A DNA stretch of 64,000 nt from an uncultured Bacteroidales bacterium. GTDB lineage: Bacteria > Bacteroidota > Bacteroidia > Bacteroidales > SZUA-534. Below, in pieces: positions 10,701 through 18,185 of the stretch. Location of the stretch: positions 273,013 through 337,012 of the forward strand of contig CADASL010000003.1 of assembly GCA_902790595.1 (NCBI GenBank), given 5' to 3'. A program made the position numbers and the translations under genes. Under the pieces are notes generated by a model. The model saw nothing but the letters and a program-made list of their open reading frames with translations. It ran no database searches and was not told the DNA's origin. How positions within the stretch are numbered: the first letter of the stretch is position 1; each line of letters begins with the position of its first letter.

Positions 10701-12534
10701 AGATTTTCTTGCGGTATTCCTCCTCGGTTCCAAAGTCGGCCGGAATCGGGAATTTTGGCATAATCGGGTCAGAATCAATACCATAAACCTCAACCTTATC
10801 AGCAATCTCCAGAGTGTTGGCAAGCACCTCGGGCATATCGGCAAAAATGGCGGCCATCTCGTCGGGTGTTTTCAGCCACTCCTGCTTGGTGTAGTGCATA
10901 CGGTCGGGGTCGTTGAAATCCTTGCCGGTGCTGAGACAGATGAGCCGGTCGTGAGCCTCGCCGTGCTTCTCCTCAACAAAGTGCACGTCGTTAGTGGCTA
11001 TCAGCTTGATATTATGTTTTTTGGCAAACTCAATCAGCACTTTGTTCACCTCTTGCTGGCGCTCGAATGTCGATTGGTCGGCGTTGGGCTTGTCAGTTTT
11101 ATGGCGCTGCATTTCAAGGTAATAGTCGTCGCCAAACAGGTTTTTGAACCACAGCACCGACTGTTCGGCCCCCTGAATGTCGCCGTTCATAATCTTTTGC
11201 GGAACTTCGCCGCCAAGGCAAGCCGAGCAGCAGATGATGCCCTCGTGGTGTTTTTCGAGCAACTCGTGGTCGATTCGAGCATTGTAGTAATAGCCCTCAG
11301 TGAAAGCGCGCGAGCTCAAAACGCAAAGGTTTTTGTAGCCTTCCTTGTTCTTAGCCAGCAAGATAAGGTGCCAACCGCGGGTGTCTTTCTCAAACCTCGA
11401 CTTGTGGGCGCAGTAGGCCTCAATGCCGATAATCGGTTTGAAAGGCACAAACGCCTCGGCCTTGGCTTTCAGTTCGACAAGCTCCTTCTCCAGCTCGGCT
11501 TTTTTGGCCTCATCGGTTTCTTTTTCAATATTTTCCTGACACTCTTTAACTTTCTTTTTGGGCGCGCCGTTCACCTTGTTCGATGTATCAATCAAATCTT
11601 TGATTCCGAACATATTACCGTGGTCGGTCAAGGCCATTGCGTGCATATTGTTGGCCATACACTTGTTAATCAGGTCCGGCACTTTCGACATTCCGTCGAG
11701 TATAGAGTAGTGAGAGTGGACGTGCAAGTGAACAAATCCAAATGGCTTGTTGTCAGCTGGTTGTGGTTTTGTGTCGGCAGGCTCGGCAGCGGGTTTCGCC
11801 GCTTCGGGCTGCGATGGTTCTGTTGCCGGCTGCGTTGGCGTTTCAGCATTCTCCTCCGGGAGTTTAAACGACTCGAACTCAACTGGTTCCGGCTCGAAAG
11901 GCGTCGGATTTTGGTCCTTAAACGATTGTAGCTCATCGTCGGAAATGCCCAGTTGCTTTGCGCCAATCACGCCAAGGCGCACCAGCTCAAGAAAACAGCG
12001 GGTTGTGGCAACCACATCGCCGGCGGCATTGTGCGCGTCCTCGAAAGGCGTGCCGAAAAGTTTCTGATGCAGCTCGGTCAAGTTCGGCCATTTGGGCTTG
12101 CCATTCTTCATAATGGCGCAGAAATTGGTCGAGCTCTCTTTGGTGCAGAGCGTACGGACGCTGCTCAAGGTGTTTTCCATTCCGAGTCGAAGGTACTCGC
12201 AGCCGACAATGTTCATATCGAACTCGATGTTGTGACCCACAACCACTGTGGCCTTTTGCAAGTCGGCGGTGAACTCGCGCAGCACAAAGTCAAGGTCGCG
12301 ACCAATTTCGAGCGCCTTTTCGGTTGTGATGTGGTGCACCTCTTTGGCAACGTGGAAAGGTATGATGAAGCCGTCGGGTTTAATGACGTAGTTTTTGGCA
12401 AAAAGGAACTTTCCGTTCAGGTCGTGGCATTGCCAGGCCAGCTGCACAAGGCGCGGCCAGTTGGCGAAATCGGTCAGTGGCGCCTTGTAATTGGCAGGCA
12501 GACCGGTTGTCTCGGTGTCGAAAATCAGGAACAT
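7768..12534 (-). CDS. dnaE: DNA polymerase III alpha subunit with fused N-terminal 3'-5' exonuclease
   Basis: This 1588-residue replicative polymerase carries its proofreader in the same chain. Residues 1-190 are a DEDDh exonuclease: FDTETTG (Asp6, Glu8), GHNIEFD (101-106) and HNAAGD (His168, Asp173), all intact. Residues 200-265 are a Pro/Glu/Ala linker. The PHP domain starts at about 266 (HLHVHSHYS) and contains a charged helical insert at about 320-362. The polymerase core has PGRGSAAGS (718-726) and PDIDVDF (758-764, catalytic Asp761 and Asp763). An OB-fold region and an acidic tail ending in a run of Asp follow. Ordinary DnaE is about 1150-1250 residues with a separate DnaQ, so this is a DnaQ-DnaE fusion architecture. 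It is preceded by a weak promoter. Confidence 0.96.
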   Translation of the reverse strand: MFLIFDTETTGLPANYKAPLTDFANWPRLVQLAWQCHDLNGKFLFAKNYVIKPDGFIIPFHVAKEVHHITTEKALEIGRDLDFVLREFTADLQKATVVVGHNIEFDMNIVGCEYLRLGMENTLSSVRTLCTKESSTNFCAIMKNGKPKWPNLTELHQKLFGTPFEDAHNAAGDVVATTRCFLELVRLGVIGAKQLGISDDELQSFKDQNPTPFEPEPVEFESFKLPEENAETPTQPATEPSQPEAAKPAAEPADTKPQPADNKPFGFVHLHVHSHYSILDGMSKVPDLINKCMANNMHAMALTDHGNMFGIKDLIDTSNKVNGAPKKKVKECQENIEKETDEAKKAELEKELVELKAKAEAFVPFKPIIGIEAYCAHKSRFEKDTRGWHLILLAKNKEGYKNLCVLSSRAFTEGYYYNARIDHELLEKHHEGIICCSACLGGEVPQKIMNGDIQGAEQSVLWFKNLFGDDYYLEMQRHKTDKPNADQSTFERQQEVNKVLIEFAKKHNIKLIATNDVHFVEEKHGEAHDRLICLSTGKDFNDPDRMHYTKQEWLKTPDEMAAIFADMPEVLANTLEIADKVEVYGIDSDPIMPKFPIPADFGTEEEYRKKISEKELFDEFTQNEKHEVVLSQEDAEKKIKKLGGYDKLYRIKLEADYLAKLTWEGATKRYGDQLTNEQKDRIIFELHIMKTMGFPGYFLIVQDYIRAAREELGVSVGPGRGSAAGSVVAYCLGITDLDPLKYDLLFERFLNPDRISLPDIDVDFDDEGRGKVLEWVTQKYGAEKVAHIITYGTMATKSSLADVCRVQGIPVSMSNAIKKLVPDRDFSEGQVKAVDGTLPKKMPKVNLKNCYKYVPEFHKLMEQQDTEEIQLGDYAATIPDVLTYAEELEDTNRQIGIHACGVIIGADDLTKFAPVCTVKDRKTNQDVVVTQYDGHVVESVGLIKMDFLGLSTLSLIKEAIKNVKKTRGIDVDIDHIPIDDKLTYKLYSEGRTIGTFQFESPGMQKYLRELQPTQISDLIAMNALYRPGPMDYIPQFIARKQGREPITYDIPVMEKYLKDTYGVTVYQEQVMLLSRLLANFTRGEADTLRKAMGKKIAAMLAMLKPKFIEGGKKKGHDEQILLKIWADWEKFASYAFNKSHAACYAWVAYQTGYLKAHYPAEYMAANLTQSKDTITDVQKFMEECKAMKIPVKGPDINESELNFTANKKGEIRFGLGGIKGVGAGAVEAIVAEREANGKFKDIFDFVERVNLQSCNSKTIQSLAIAGAFDALGIKREPFILEMPDGSKFVDALIRYGNNFQNDRNQNTNTLFGSIGETIDIPHPSVPNFDDMPLLEKLNMEKDLVGIFLSAHPLDPFKFELENFCTVSPVDLAGSLEPYQNREVAFGGLVTEVFDGLTRNNKPFMNFTIEDYIGGHKFALFGKDYEAHAKLIKKNSLLFIRARIEERMYPDKDGNKPLEVKVQSVKLLSNIRGDMVKKLTINIKLKDLNNGSIELIKNVLNSKGNVALYFMVHDEETGLSLNLLSHSLSIEITNDLVDFLDKNDTLFTYSLNNNQQRKRRPIAESAPETDGEKSDTDTPSPDPTDDDDD

Positions 12535-12842
12535 TTCAGCTGTTTTTTGAGTTTATAAAGATAGGTGTTTGACGGTTGGAAAATACCAATGTTGATAAGT
12601 TTTGGCAGAGAAACATAACGATTCATCCACCAACGAAAAACCGATTGAATTACAATGAAAATTCAACAATCGTTTGATTTTCAACTTTAAGTTGCTTTCC
12701 GGATGATTGCCGGTAATGTTTTTGTTTTGCATAATCTCACTCTTTTTAAAACCATTTTCGGCACAATGATAAGGGCTACCTGTGCGAGATTGCGGCAGAG
12801 GTTCTGAAAAAATCCGATTTTTTTTGATTTTTTATTCCGGCA
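12535..12842. other. 308-bp intergenic region upstream of dnaE
   Basis: I see no credible gene. On the minus strand, TTG (12589-12587) and TATCTTTA (12563-12556), 23 bases apart, form a weak dnaE promoter. A TGTTGATAA motif at 12591-12599 resembles a DnaA-box variant. The right end is A/T-tract rich and may help termination of the transporter transcript. Confidence 0.35.
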
Positions 12843-13796
12843 CTATTTAGCCTTGTGCCTCGTCCGGTAGAGCTGATATGAGTTGACACTGTTGTGCCAG
12901 ATGCTGTAAAGACCGCCGGCCACAGCCACCACCGGGTTCATAAACGTATAGGCCACCCAGATGATGAACACCGTGTTCTTCTGCCCCATTGCCTGCCCGC
13001 CGCTAATGCGGTCGGCGTAGCGGCCGCCAATGAGTTTGCCCAGACCGAACTGCAAGGCGCAGCACACCAGCGTGACGGCCAACATTCCGGCAAAACATCC
13101 TGCCGACAGCCCGCTATGGACAATGGCCCGCGTGGTGACAGACATTGCAAGCGCCAAGGCGAACATCCAAAGATAGAAAGCCAAATCTTTGACGGCAAGC
13201 ACCATCCGCAGAAAACGCGGAAAAAACAGCCGCGTGAGCCAAGCCAGCAGAAACGGAAAAACCAACAGCGGAAACACTTGCTTGATGATAATGAAAAACG
13301 AGTGGGCAAAATTCATACCAATACCCGGATTGACAAGCGGCACCACAGCCGGAACCGCCACCGCCGCCACCAGATTGCTCACAATGGTGTAGCCCACCAG
13401 CGAGAGCGTGTTGCCGCCAAGCTTGTCGGTAACCACCACGGCGGCTGTTGCCGTTGGGCAGATAAGGCAGACCATAGCGCACTGGGCCAGCACTGAGGCG
13501 TTGTCGGCGGGCACCAGCATTGCCACAGCGGCCATTGCCAGAAACGAGCCCGCCTGAATCAGCGCCAGCCAAAGGTGCCAACGCCGCGGACGCACTTTGG
13601 AGGGTTCTATCTTGCAAAACGATATGTAGAGCATTGCGAAAAGCAGCAACGGCTGCACCACGCCAACGGTCCGCGCGGCCGCCTGACGCACATCGGCACT
13701 GAAACCTGCGGCCGAAAACAGAAAATAGGCCAGCACGCCAACTCCCATAACAATCGGAAGCGACCAATCTTTGACAAAACTCTTTAACTTGCCCAT
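12843..13796 (-). CDS. Bile acid:sodium symporter-fold transporter
   Basis: I choose the ATG at 13796 (MGKLKSFVKDW), giving 317 residues; the longer frame adds 25 residues that would overlap the promoter-like box at 13819-13826. About nine or ten hydrophobic segments are visible. They include a CPTATAAVVVTDKLGG segment and an internal QNT-containing stretch (GQKNTVFIIWVAY). This is the layout of the BASS/arsenite-carrier superfamily, inner-membrane symporters for organic anions. Its substrate cannot be inferred. It is separated from the recA transcript by a strong terminator, so it is transcribed alone. Confidence 0.75.
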   Translation of the reverse strand: MGKLKSFVKDWSLPIVMGVGVLAYFLFSAAGFSADVRQAAARTVGVVQPLLLFAMLYISFCKIEPSKVRPRRWHLWLALIQAGSFLAMAAVAMLVPADNASVLAQCAMVCLICPTATAAVVVTDKLGGNTLSLVGYTIVSNLVAAVAVPAVVPLVNPGIGMNFAHSFFIIIKQVFPLLVFPFLLAWLTRLFFPRFLRMVLAVKDLAFYLWMFALALAMSVTTRAIVHSGLSAGCFAGMLAVTLVCCALQFGLGKLIGGRYADRISGGQAMGQKNTVFIIWVAYTFMNPVVAVAGGLYSIWHNSVNSYQLYRTRHKAK

Positions 13797-13818
13797 ATTG
13801 CCTTGCAAAATCAGGCGG

Positions 13819-13826
13819 CAAAAGTA
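13819..13826 (-). promoter_or_regulatory. -7 box of the BASS transporter gene
   Basis: The minus strand reads TACTTTTG, which fits TAnnTTTG, 22 bases before the ATG at 13796. No -33 element is evident. Confidence 0.4.
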
Positions 13827-13844
13827 TTGAATCGGCGCATATCG

Positions 13845-13886
13845 GAAAAATAAAAATCGGGGTAGCAGCACATTGCCACTACCCCG
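13845..13886 (-). terminator. Rho-independent terminator after the recA-linked gene
   Basis: There is a perfect 8-bp stem CGGGGTAG/CTACCCCG (13858-13865 and 13879-13886). On the minus strand it is followed by a T-rich tail (13857-13845). It ends the transcript of the gene stopping at 13911. Confidence 0.85.
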
Positions 13887-13910
13887 ACTTTATTGTTTTG
13901 CATTTTAAAT

Positions 13911-14393
13911 TCAGAACCGAAGCGTCAGTCCTACGCCGTTGCCGGTCAAGCCGATACCAAGTTCCGGCTTGAGACTTGTGCTTTCGGGAGCCTTCAATCC
14001 ATTGTTGTAAACTTCGACAGCACGACGGGCATTTTTCTTGGCAAAAAAATCAAGTACTAATCCAACGGATAATGTACCAACTCCAGCAATAGCAAGTCCC
14101 CACATTGGTTCTCCACCTGCCAATGCCGCTCCGAGAGGCCAACCTATCAAACCTCCACCAATACCTCCTAACACCGAAGCATATGCATTAAGAAAATCGG
14201 CATTATCAGCATATTTAAAAGCCTCATTATTTGTTGCAACCAAATTCTTTAAATCTCCCATTTGGTAAGTGGTCCCTTCTTTAATAAAGGACATTCCTCC
14301 AAACGATTTTTTAATAGTAAGAGTATCGCCTTGTTGGCAGAATGATGCCAATGAAAACAAGCATAGCAAAATGCTTAACAAACTTTTTTTCAT
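13911..14393 (-). CDS. Small exported protein with glycine-rich membrane segment
   Basis: This 160-residue protein has a signal peptide (MKKSLLSILLCLFSLASFC) followed by QQGDTL. The middle contains a Gly/Ala-rich hydrophobic hairpin (GGIGGGLIGWPLGAALAGG, then a second hydrophobic stretch), and it ends in VGLTLRF, a C-terminal aromatic typical of outer-membrane strands. It starts 31 bases after recA on the same strand, so it is probably the second gene of that transcript and precedes the terminator. I do not recognise a named family; envelope location is the only safe inference. Confidence 0.65.
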   Translation of the reverse strand: MKKSLLSILLCLFSLASFCQQGDTLTIKKSFGGMSFIKEGTTYQMGDLKNLVATNNEAFKYADNADFLNAYASVLGGIGGGLIGWPLGAALAGGEPMWGLAIAGVGTLSVGLVLDFFAKKNARRAVEVYNNGLKAPESTSLKPELGIGLTGNGVGLTLRF

Positions 14394-14424
14394 AATTTTA
14401 GAATTAGTTATTTGAATTAAAAAA

Positions 14425-15489
14425 TCAATCTTCTTCCGCCTCGCTGTCAGCCGAGGTTTCGAGCGACGGAGCGTCTGACTTGCTCATTATCTCCATAATT
14501 TTCGCCTCAATTTCGTTGGCAAGCTCCTTATTGTCAACAAGCATCTGGCGCACATAGTCGCGGCCCTGGCCGAGCTTGGTGTCACCGTAGCTGAACCACG
14601 AACCCGACTTCTTTATAATGTTGAGCTCAACAGCCATATCAATCAGCTCGCCCGACTTGCAGATGCCCTCGCCGTACATAATGTCGAACTCGGCCTTGCG
14701 GAACGGAGCGGCAAGCTTGTTTTTCACAATCTTCACCTTCACGTGGTTACCGATTGACTCCTCGCCGTCTTTCAGGGTTGATGTGCGGCGGATGTCGATG
14801 CGGATAGATGCGTAGAACTTCAGCGCGTTACCGCCGGTGGTTGTCTCGGGGTTGCCGAACATCACGCCAATCTTCTCGCGCAACTGGTTGATGAAGATGC
14901 AGCAAGTGTTTGTCTTATTGATGTTTGCGGTGAGTTTGCGCAAAGCCTGCGACATCAGTCGGGCTTGAAGGCCCATCTTCGAGTCGCCCATCTCGCCCTC
15001 AATCTCGGCTTTCGGTGTCAGGGCGGCAACAGAGTCGATGACAATGATGTCGATGGCGCCCGAGCGGATAAGATGGTCGGCGATTTCGAGAGCCTGCTCG
15101 CCGTTATCGGGCTGAGAGATAAGCAGTTCGTTGATGTTCACGCCAAGTTTTTCGGCATAGAAGCGGTCGAAGGCGTGCTCAGCGTCGATGAAAGCGGCAA
15201 TGCCGCCGTTCTTTTGCGCTTCCGCGATGGCGTGGATTGCCAGCGTTGTCTTACCAGACGACTCAGGGCCGTAAATCTCGATGACGCGGCCGCGCGGATA
15301 ACCGCCGATGCCCAGCGCCAAATCGAGGCTGATGGAGCCCGACGAAATGACCGGCACATTCTCGATTGCGTGGTCGCCCATACGCATTATCGAACCCTTA
15401 CCAAAATTTTTCTCGATTTTGTCGATTGTGAGCTGCAAGGCTTTCAGCTTCTCGCTGTTGGCGCTTGTATTTGCTTGTTCTTTAGCCAT
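14425..15489 (-). CDS. recA: Recombinase RecA
   Basis: This 354-residue RecA drives homologous pairing and strand exchange and activates SOS cleavage. Visible features are Walker [10 protein letters not shown] (74-82), the Walker B region [10 protein letters not shown], the L2 loop around GNPETTTGG, and an acidic C-terminal tail ending EAEED. Length and motifs are normal. A downstream exported protein follows after 31 bases. I saw no LexA-type palindrome upstream, only a promoter of the phylum type. Confidence 0.98.
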   Translation of the reverse strand: MAKEQANTSANSEKLKALQLTIDKIEKNFGKGSIMRMGDHAIENVPVISSGSISLDLALGIGGYPRGRVIEIYGPESSGKTTLAIHAIAEAQKNGGIAAFIDAEHAFDRFYAEKLGVNINELLISQPDNGEQALEIADHLIRSGAIDIIVIDSVAALTPKAEIEGEMGDSKMGLQARLMSQALRKLTANINKTNTCCIFINQLREKIGVMFGNPETTTGGNALKFYASIRIDIRRTSTLKDGEESIGNHVKVKIVKNKLAAPFRKAEFDIMYGEGICKSGELIDMAVELNIIKKSGSWFSYGDTKLGQGRDYVRQMLVDNKELANEIEAKIMEIMSKSDAPSLETSADSEAEED

Positions 15490-15523
15490 TTTATATGAAT
15501 TTTATGTTTGTTTTCGGATTGGC

Positions 15524-15552
15524 TAAAGGTAGAAAAAAAGGCAAAATGGCAA
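15524..15552 (-). promoter_or_regulatory. Probable recA promoter
   Basis: On the minus strand, TTG (15552-15550) is followed after 18 bases by TACCTTTA (15531-15524). The -7 box differs from TAnnTTTG only at its last base. It lies 34 bases before the recA ATG. Confidence 0.4.
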
Positions 15553-15611
15553 GAGTTGGCAACAAATTTTTTAAACGCCGGCACAAATGTCAGGCAACAA
15601 TCCGTATCGGC

Positions 15612-16205
15612 TCACTTCAGAACCACGTTCACACCTATAATAACCGCGTTGTTATGCTGCCCCAAAATTTTGTGCCCATCCTGGGCAACGTGGTGGCGCC
15701 TGACCGGCAAAGCCGAATAATTAAGACAGGCGTGCGCCCAAAGCGGACCAGCCAGTTGGTAACGCACGCCGGCAATGGCGCTCAGTTCGTATCTGTTAAA
15801 ATCGATATTCGGCTCGCGCAGACCATAACCATCGGTATCTTCTTTAGCTTTAATAAGATAGCCGAAAGCCAAGCCCGCCTCAAAATCGAACTTGCGCCAA
15901 CGGTAGAAAGCCGTCAGTGGCATTTCAGCGTAATGAAGCTCCGATTTGTAAAAAGGCGTATCCTCGGTCGCCTCCTGATGACTGCCTTTGCGCACATAGC
16001 GCAGTCCGAGCCGGGCCCCGAGTCGGTCGGCAACCAGCAAACGGTTTACATCGGCACCAAAACTGAAGCCAAGTTTGTGATAGCCGGCATAATGGTCGCC
16101 GTCGAGTTGCGAGGCCACCAGACCCGCACCAACGCTTGCACCAAATTGCTGAGCCGCAACAAGCATCGGCACAAACAAAACTAGCAACATCAGCAAACGG
16201 CGCAT
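15612..16205 (-). CDS. Outer-membrane beta-barrel protein (PorT-like)
   Basis: I prefer the ATG at 16205 (MRRLLMLLVLFVPM), giving 197 residues. The longer frame would overlap the sirtuin gene and put ten hydrophilic residues before the signal peptide. After the signal come alternating amphipathic strands (GASVGAGLVASQLDGDHYAGY, FDFEAGLAFGYLI), the outer-membrane beta-barrel pattern of the PorT/porin-like family. Function is unknown. It lies 19 bases downstream of the sirtuin gene on the same strand, so the two are probably co-transcribed. Confidence 0.7.
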   Translation of the reverse strand: MRRLLMLLVLFVPMLVAAQQFGASVGAGLVASQLDGDHYAGYHKLGFSFGADVNRLLVADRLGARLGLRYVRKGSHQEATEDTPFYKSELHYAEMPLTAFYRWRKFDFEAGLAFGYLIKAKEDTDGYGLREPNIDFNRYELSAIAGVRYQLAGPLWAHACLNYSALPVRRHHVAQDGHKILGQHNNAVIIGVNVVLK

Positions 16206-16224
16206 CGGAACAGAGGGGTTGAAT

Positions 16225-16932
16225 CTAATCGCCAAGTTTATAAAGCTCCTTCAGCTTTTGCTCAAGAATGCGGCCGCCCTCGCCTGCCGATTTCTGAATA
16301 AAAGTGTAGTTCTCGTCTGTCGGATAAGGCACCATTTTGGGGTCGATTATGAATTTCGGAATCTCGCGTCGCGTGTACCTCAACAGTCCGGCTGCCGGAT
16401 AAACATTGAGCGATGTGCCGATGACAACAAACACATCGGCCTGCTCGGCAAGCGGAATGGCGCGCTCCATTTCGGGCACACCCTCGCCAAAAAAGACAAT
16501 GTGCGGCCTCAGCTGCTGTCCGTCTTCAGCCTTGTCGCCCATTTTGATTGGCTTATAGCCGATGTCGTAGATGAGATTCTCGTTGGCGATGCTGCGCACT
16601 TTGGTCAGCTCGCCGTGAAGGTGCACCACATTCCGGCTGCCGGCTTGTTCGTGCAGATTGTCAACGTTTTGCGTTACCACATAAACATCAAAATACTGCT
16701 CAAGGCGGACAAGCGCTTTGTGACCGTCGTTGGGTTTGATGTCGGCCAGCTTGGCGCGCAGACCGTTGTAGAAGTTCAAGACCATTTCCGGATTTCGAGC
16801 AAGGCCCTCGGGGGTTGCCACATCTTCAACCCGATAGTTGTCCCAATATCCGCCGGCATCGCGGAAGGTACTCAGCCCGCTCTCAACACTGATTCCGGCA
16901 CCTGTGAGTGCCACCAATTTCGGTTTTCCCAT
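16225..16932 (-). CDS. cobB: NAD-dependent protein deacylase, sirtuin family
   Basis: This 235-residue sirtuin removes acyl groups from lysines using NAD. Seen are GAGISVESG (11-19), TFRD, TQNVDNLH (87-94), and the catalytic His106 in HLHGEL. Two features are unusual compared with E. coli CobB. The Y-x-x-R motif that recognises succinyl-lysine reads Tyr55-Asn-Gly-Leu58, so the Arg is not at the usual place (an Arg is at 59). The zinc-binding cysteines after HGEL are absent, as in a subset of bacterial sirtuins. The symbol denotes the family; acyl preference is open. Confidence 0.9.
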   Translation of the reverse strand: MGKPKLVALTGAGISVESGLSTFRDAGGYWDNYRVEDVATPEGLARNPEMVLNFYNGLRAKLADIKPNDGHKALVRLEQYFDVYVVTQNVDNLHEQAGSRNVVHLHGELTKVRSIANENLIYDIGYKPIKMGDKAEDGQQLRPHIVFFGEGVPEMERAIPLAEQADVFVVIGTSLNVYPAAGLLRYTRREIPKFIIDPKMVPYPTDENYTFIQKSAGEGGRILEQKLKELYKLGD

Positions 16933-17081
16933 AACTGTAGGTTTTTGATTGTGAAAGGTACGGTTTTTTTGGATTGGTTTTGCGGCCGGAAAGTGAAAAA
17001 GGATGACTGGCCATCAGCCGAGGCCAAAACCCTTAACACAATACGATGCGAATATCAGACCATCGCTCACTAAAACACCCA

Positions 17082-17106
17082 AATAAAAAAAGCGCCTTTG
17101 GGCGCC
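17082..17106 (-). terminator. Terminator of the Nudix-regulator gene
   Basis: A short GC stem GCGCC-TTTG-GGCGC (17092-17105) is followed on the minus strand by a run of T. It lies just after the stop at 17110. Confidence 0.65.
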
Positions 17107-17109
17107 TTT

Positions 17110-17793
17110 CTATATTTTAACTATCCGGCAGTCGGGAGCCACGTAGTTATGCGGAAACACATATAAATAGGCGCCCTTTTTCGATGTGGATGTGTCTTTG
17201 TAGGGAGTTTGAATCAGCACCTTGAGCGAGGCTATCTTCTTGCGGAAATTTCCCTGGTCGAAAGTGCGTTGGAAAATGGCGTTGTAAAGATTGTTCATCT
17301 GTGTGAGGGTGAACTTCTCGGGCAGCAAATCGCGACCGATAAGCTCGCAGCTGGCCTTGTGTTGAAGCCGCTGAAGGGCGGCGGTTATCATCTCGTGATG
17401 GTCGAAAATGAGCGTTGGCAGATTGGTTATGGAATACCATTCGCCCTTGTGCTCCTCAACCAGCTCACGGTTGTGCTTGTCGTTGCAAATCAGAGCGTAG
17501 AAAGCCACACTGATAACCCTCTCGTCGGGTTCGCGGTTGGGTTTAGAGAATCCGTGCACCTGCTCCATAAAAATGTTGCTCAGCCCGACGGTCTGCTGCA
17601 ACACGCGGCGGGCAGCGTCCTCAAGCGACTCGCGGTCGCCCACAAAACCGCCCATCAGCGACCAGTCGCCCTTGCGCGGCTCAATGTTACGCGGATATAA
17701 AAGTACTTTCAGTTGTTCTTCGTCATAAGTGAAAATCACACAGTCCACAGCGACGTGGATTTTCGGATACTCTACGTAAGCAGGTTGTGTCAT
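17110..17793 (-). CDS. Nudix-fold transcriptional regulator (NrtR/AraR type)
   Basis: The protein has 227 residues. The N-terminal 140 form a Nudix fold (VDCVIFTYDEEQLKVLLYPR, GDWSLMGGFVGDRESLEDAA), and the C-terminal 80 form a winged-helix-like region (FTLTQMNNLYNAIFQ, FRKKI). In the Nudix box the catalytic REUxEE has become RVLQQT, so metal-dependent hydrolysis should be lost. This is the hallmark of Nudix proteins used as ligand sensors, such as AraR in Bacteroides, which controls arabinose genes. No sugar operon lies next to it here, so the regulon is unknown. It is a single-gene transcript with its own promoter and terminator. Confidence 0.85.
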   Translation of the reverse strand: MTQPAYVEYPKIHVAVDCVIFTYDEEQLKVLLYPRNIEPRKGDWSLMGGFVGDRESLEDAARRVLQQTVGLSNIFMEQVHGFSKPNREPDERVISVAFYALICNDKHNRELVEEHKGEWYSITNLPTLIFDHHEMITAALQRLQHKASCELIGRDLLPEKFTLTQMNNLYNAIFQRTFDQGNFRKKIASLKVLIQTPYKDTSTSKKGAYLYVFPHNYVAPDCRIVKI

Positions 17794-17823
17794 CAGTTAG
17801 CCTTGTAATAATTGTAAAACGGG

Positions 17824-17858
17824 CAAATATACGATGTGTTCTATAAAATCTTAACAAA
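17824..17858 (-). promoter_or_regulatory. Promoter of the Nudix regulator
   Basis: The minus strand shows TTTG (17858-17855), a 23-base spacer and a perfect TATATTTG (17831-17824), 30 bases before the ATG. The spacing is at the long end. Confidence 0.5.
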
Positions 17859-17985
17859 CGTCCATAAATTTTGCCTGTTTTTTCAATTATTTTACGAAAA
17901 AGCGTCATTTCGGATTCTAACACTTTGCGGTTGACAAATAGACTGGGCGTAATTGTTTTTTAGGTTCACGTTTACACAAAAATGT

Positions 17986-17993
17986 TAGATTTG
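17986..17993 (+). promoter_or_regulatory. -7 box for the SpoIIE phosphatase gene
   Basis: TAGATTTG is a perfect TAnnTTTG on the plus strand. It would give a leader of about 180-200 bases. I see no TTG at normal spacing upstream. Confidence 0.4.
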
Positions 17994-18075
17994 CAGATTG
18001 GAAAAGTTTTAAACTAAAGCGTTTTATATGCTTGAAACTTAAAAGTTTTTTGTGATGCCAAAAGAAAGCGCAAGG

Positions 18076-18117
18076 TTATACAAGGAGATTGCATCTTGTT
18101 GATGTATAACAAGATGT
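18076..18117 (+). promoter_or_regulatory. Leader with two mutually exclusive hairpins
   Basis: Hairpin A pairs GTTATACA (18076-18083) with TGTATAAC (18104-18111). Hairpin B pairs CATCTTGTT (18093-18101) with AACAAGATG (18109-18117) around a 7-base loop. Both are perfect and cannot form together because they share 18109-18111 and hairpin B's left arm lies in A's loop. The element lies in the leader 69 bases before the start used here, as an attenuator or translational switch would. No known riboswitch class is recognised. Confidence 0.45.
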
Positions 18118-18185
18118 GGTGTGGGTTGTTTTCTCTGGCATCTCAGGATTGATTAAAGAAAATAATGATAACATATTCAGAAAAA

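Noticed and set aside
10657..11931. Long open frame (424 codons) on the strand opposite dnaE
   Set aside because: dnaE is unmistakable here, and the antisense frame has no family feature; it is a by-product of codon bias.
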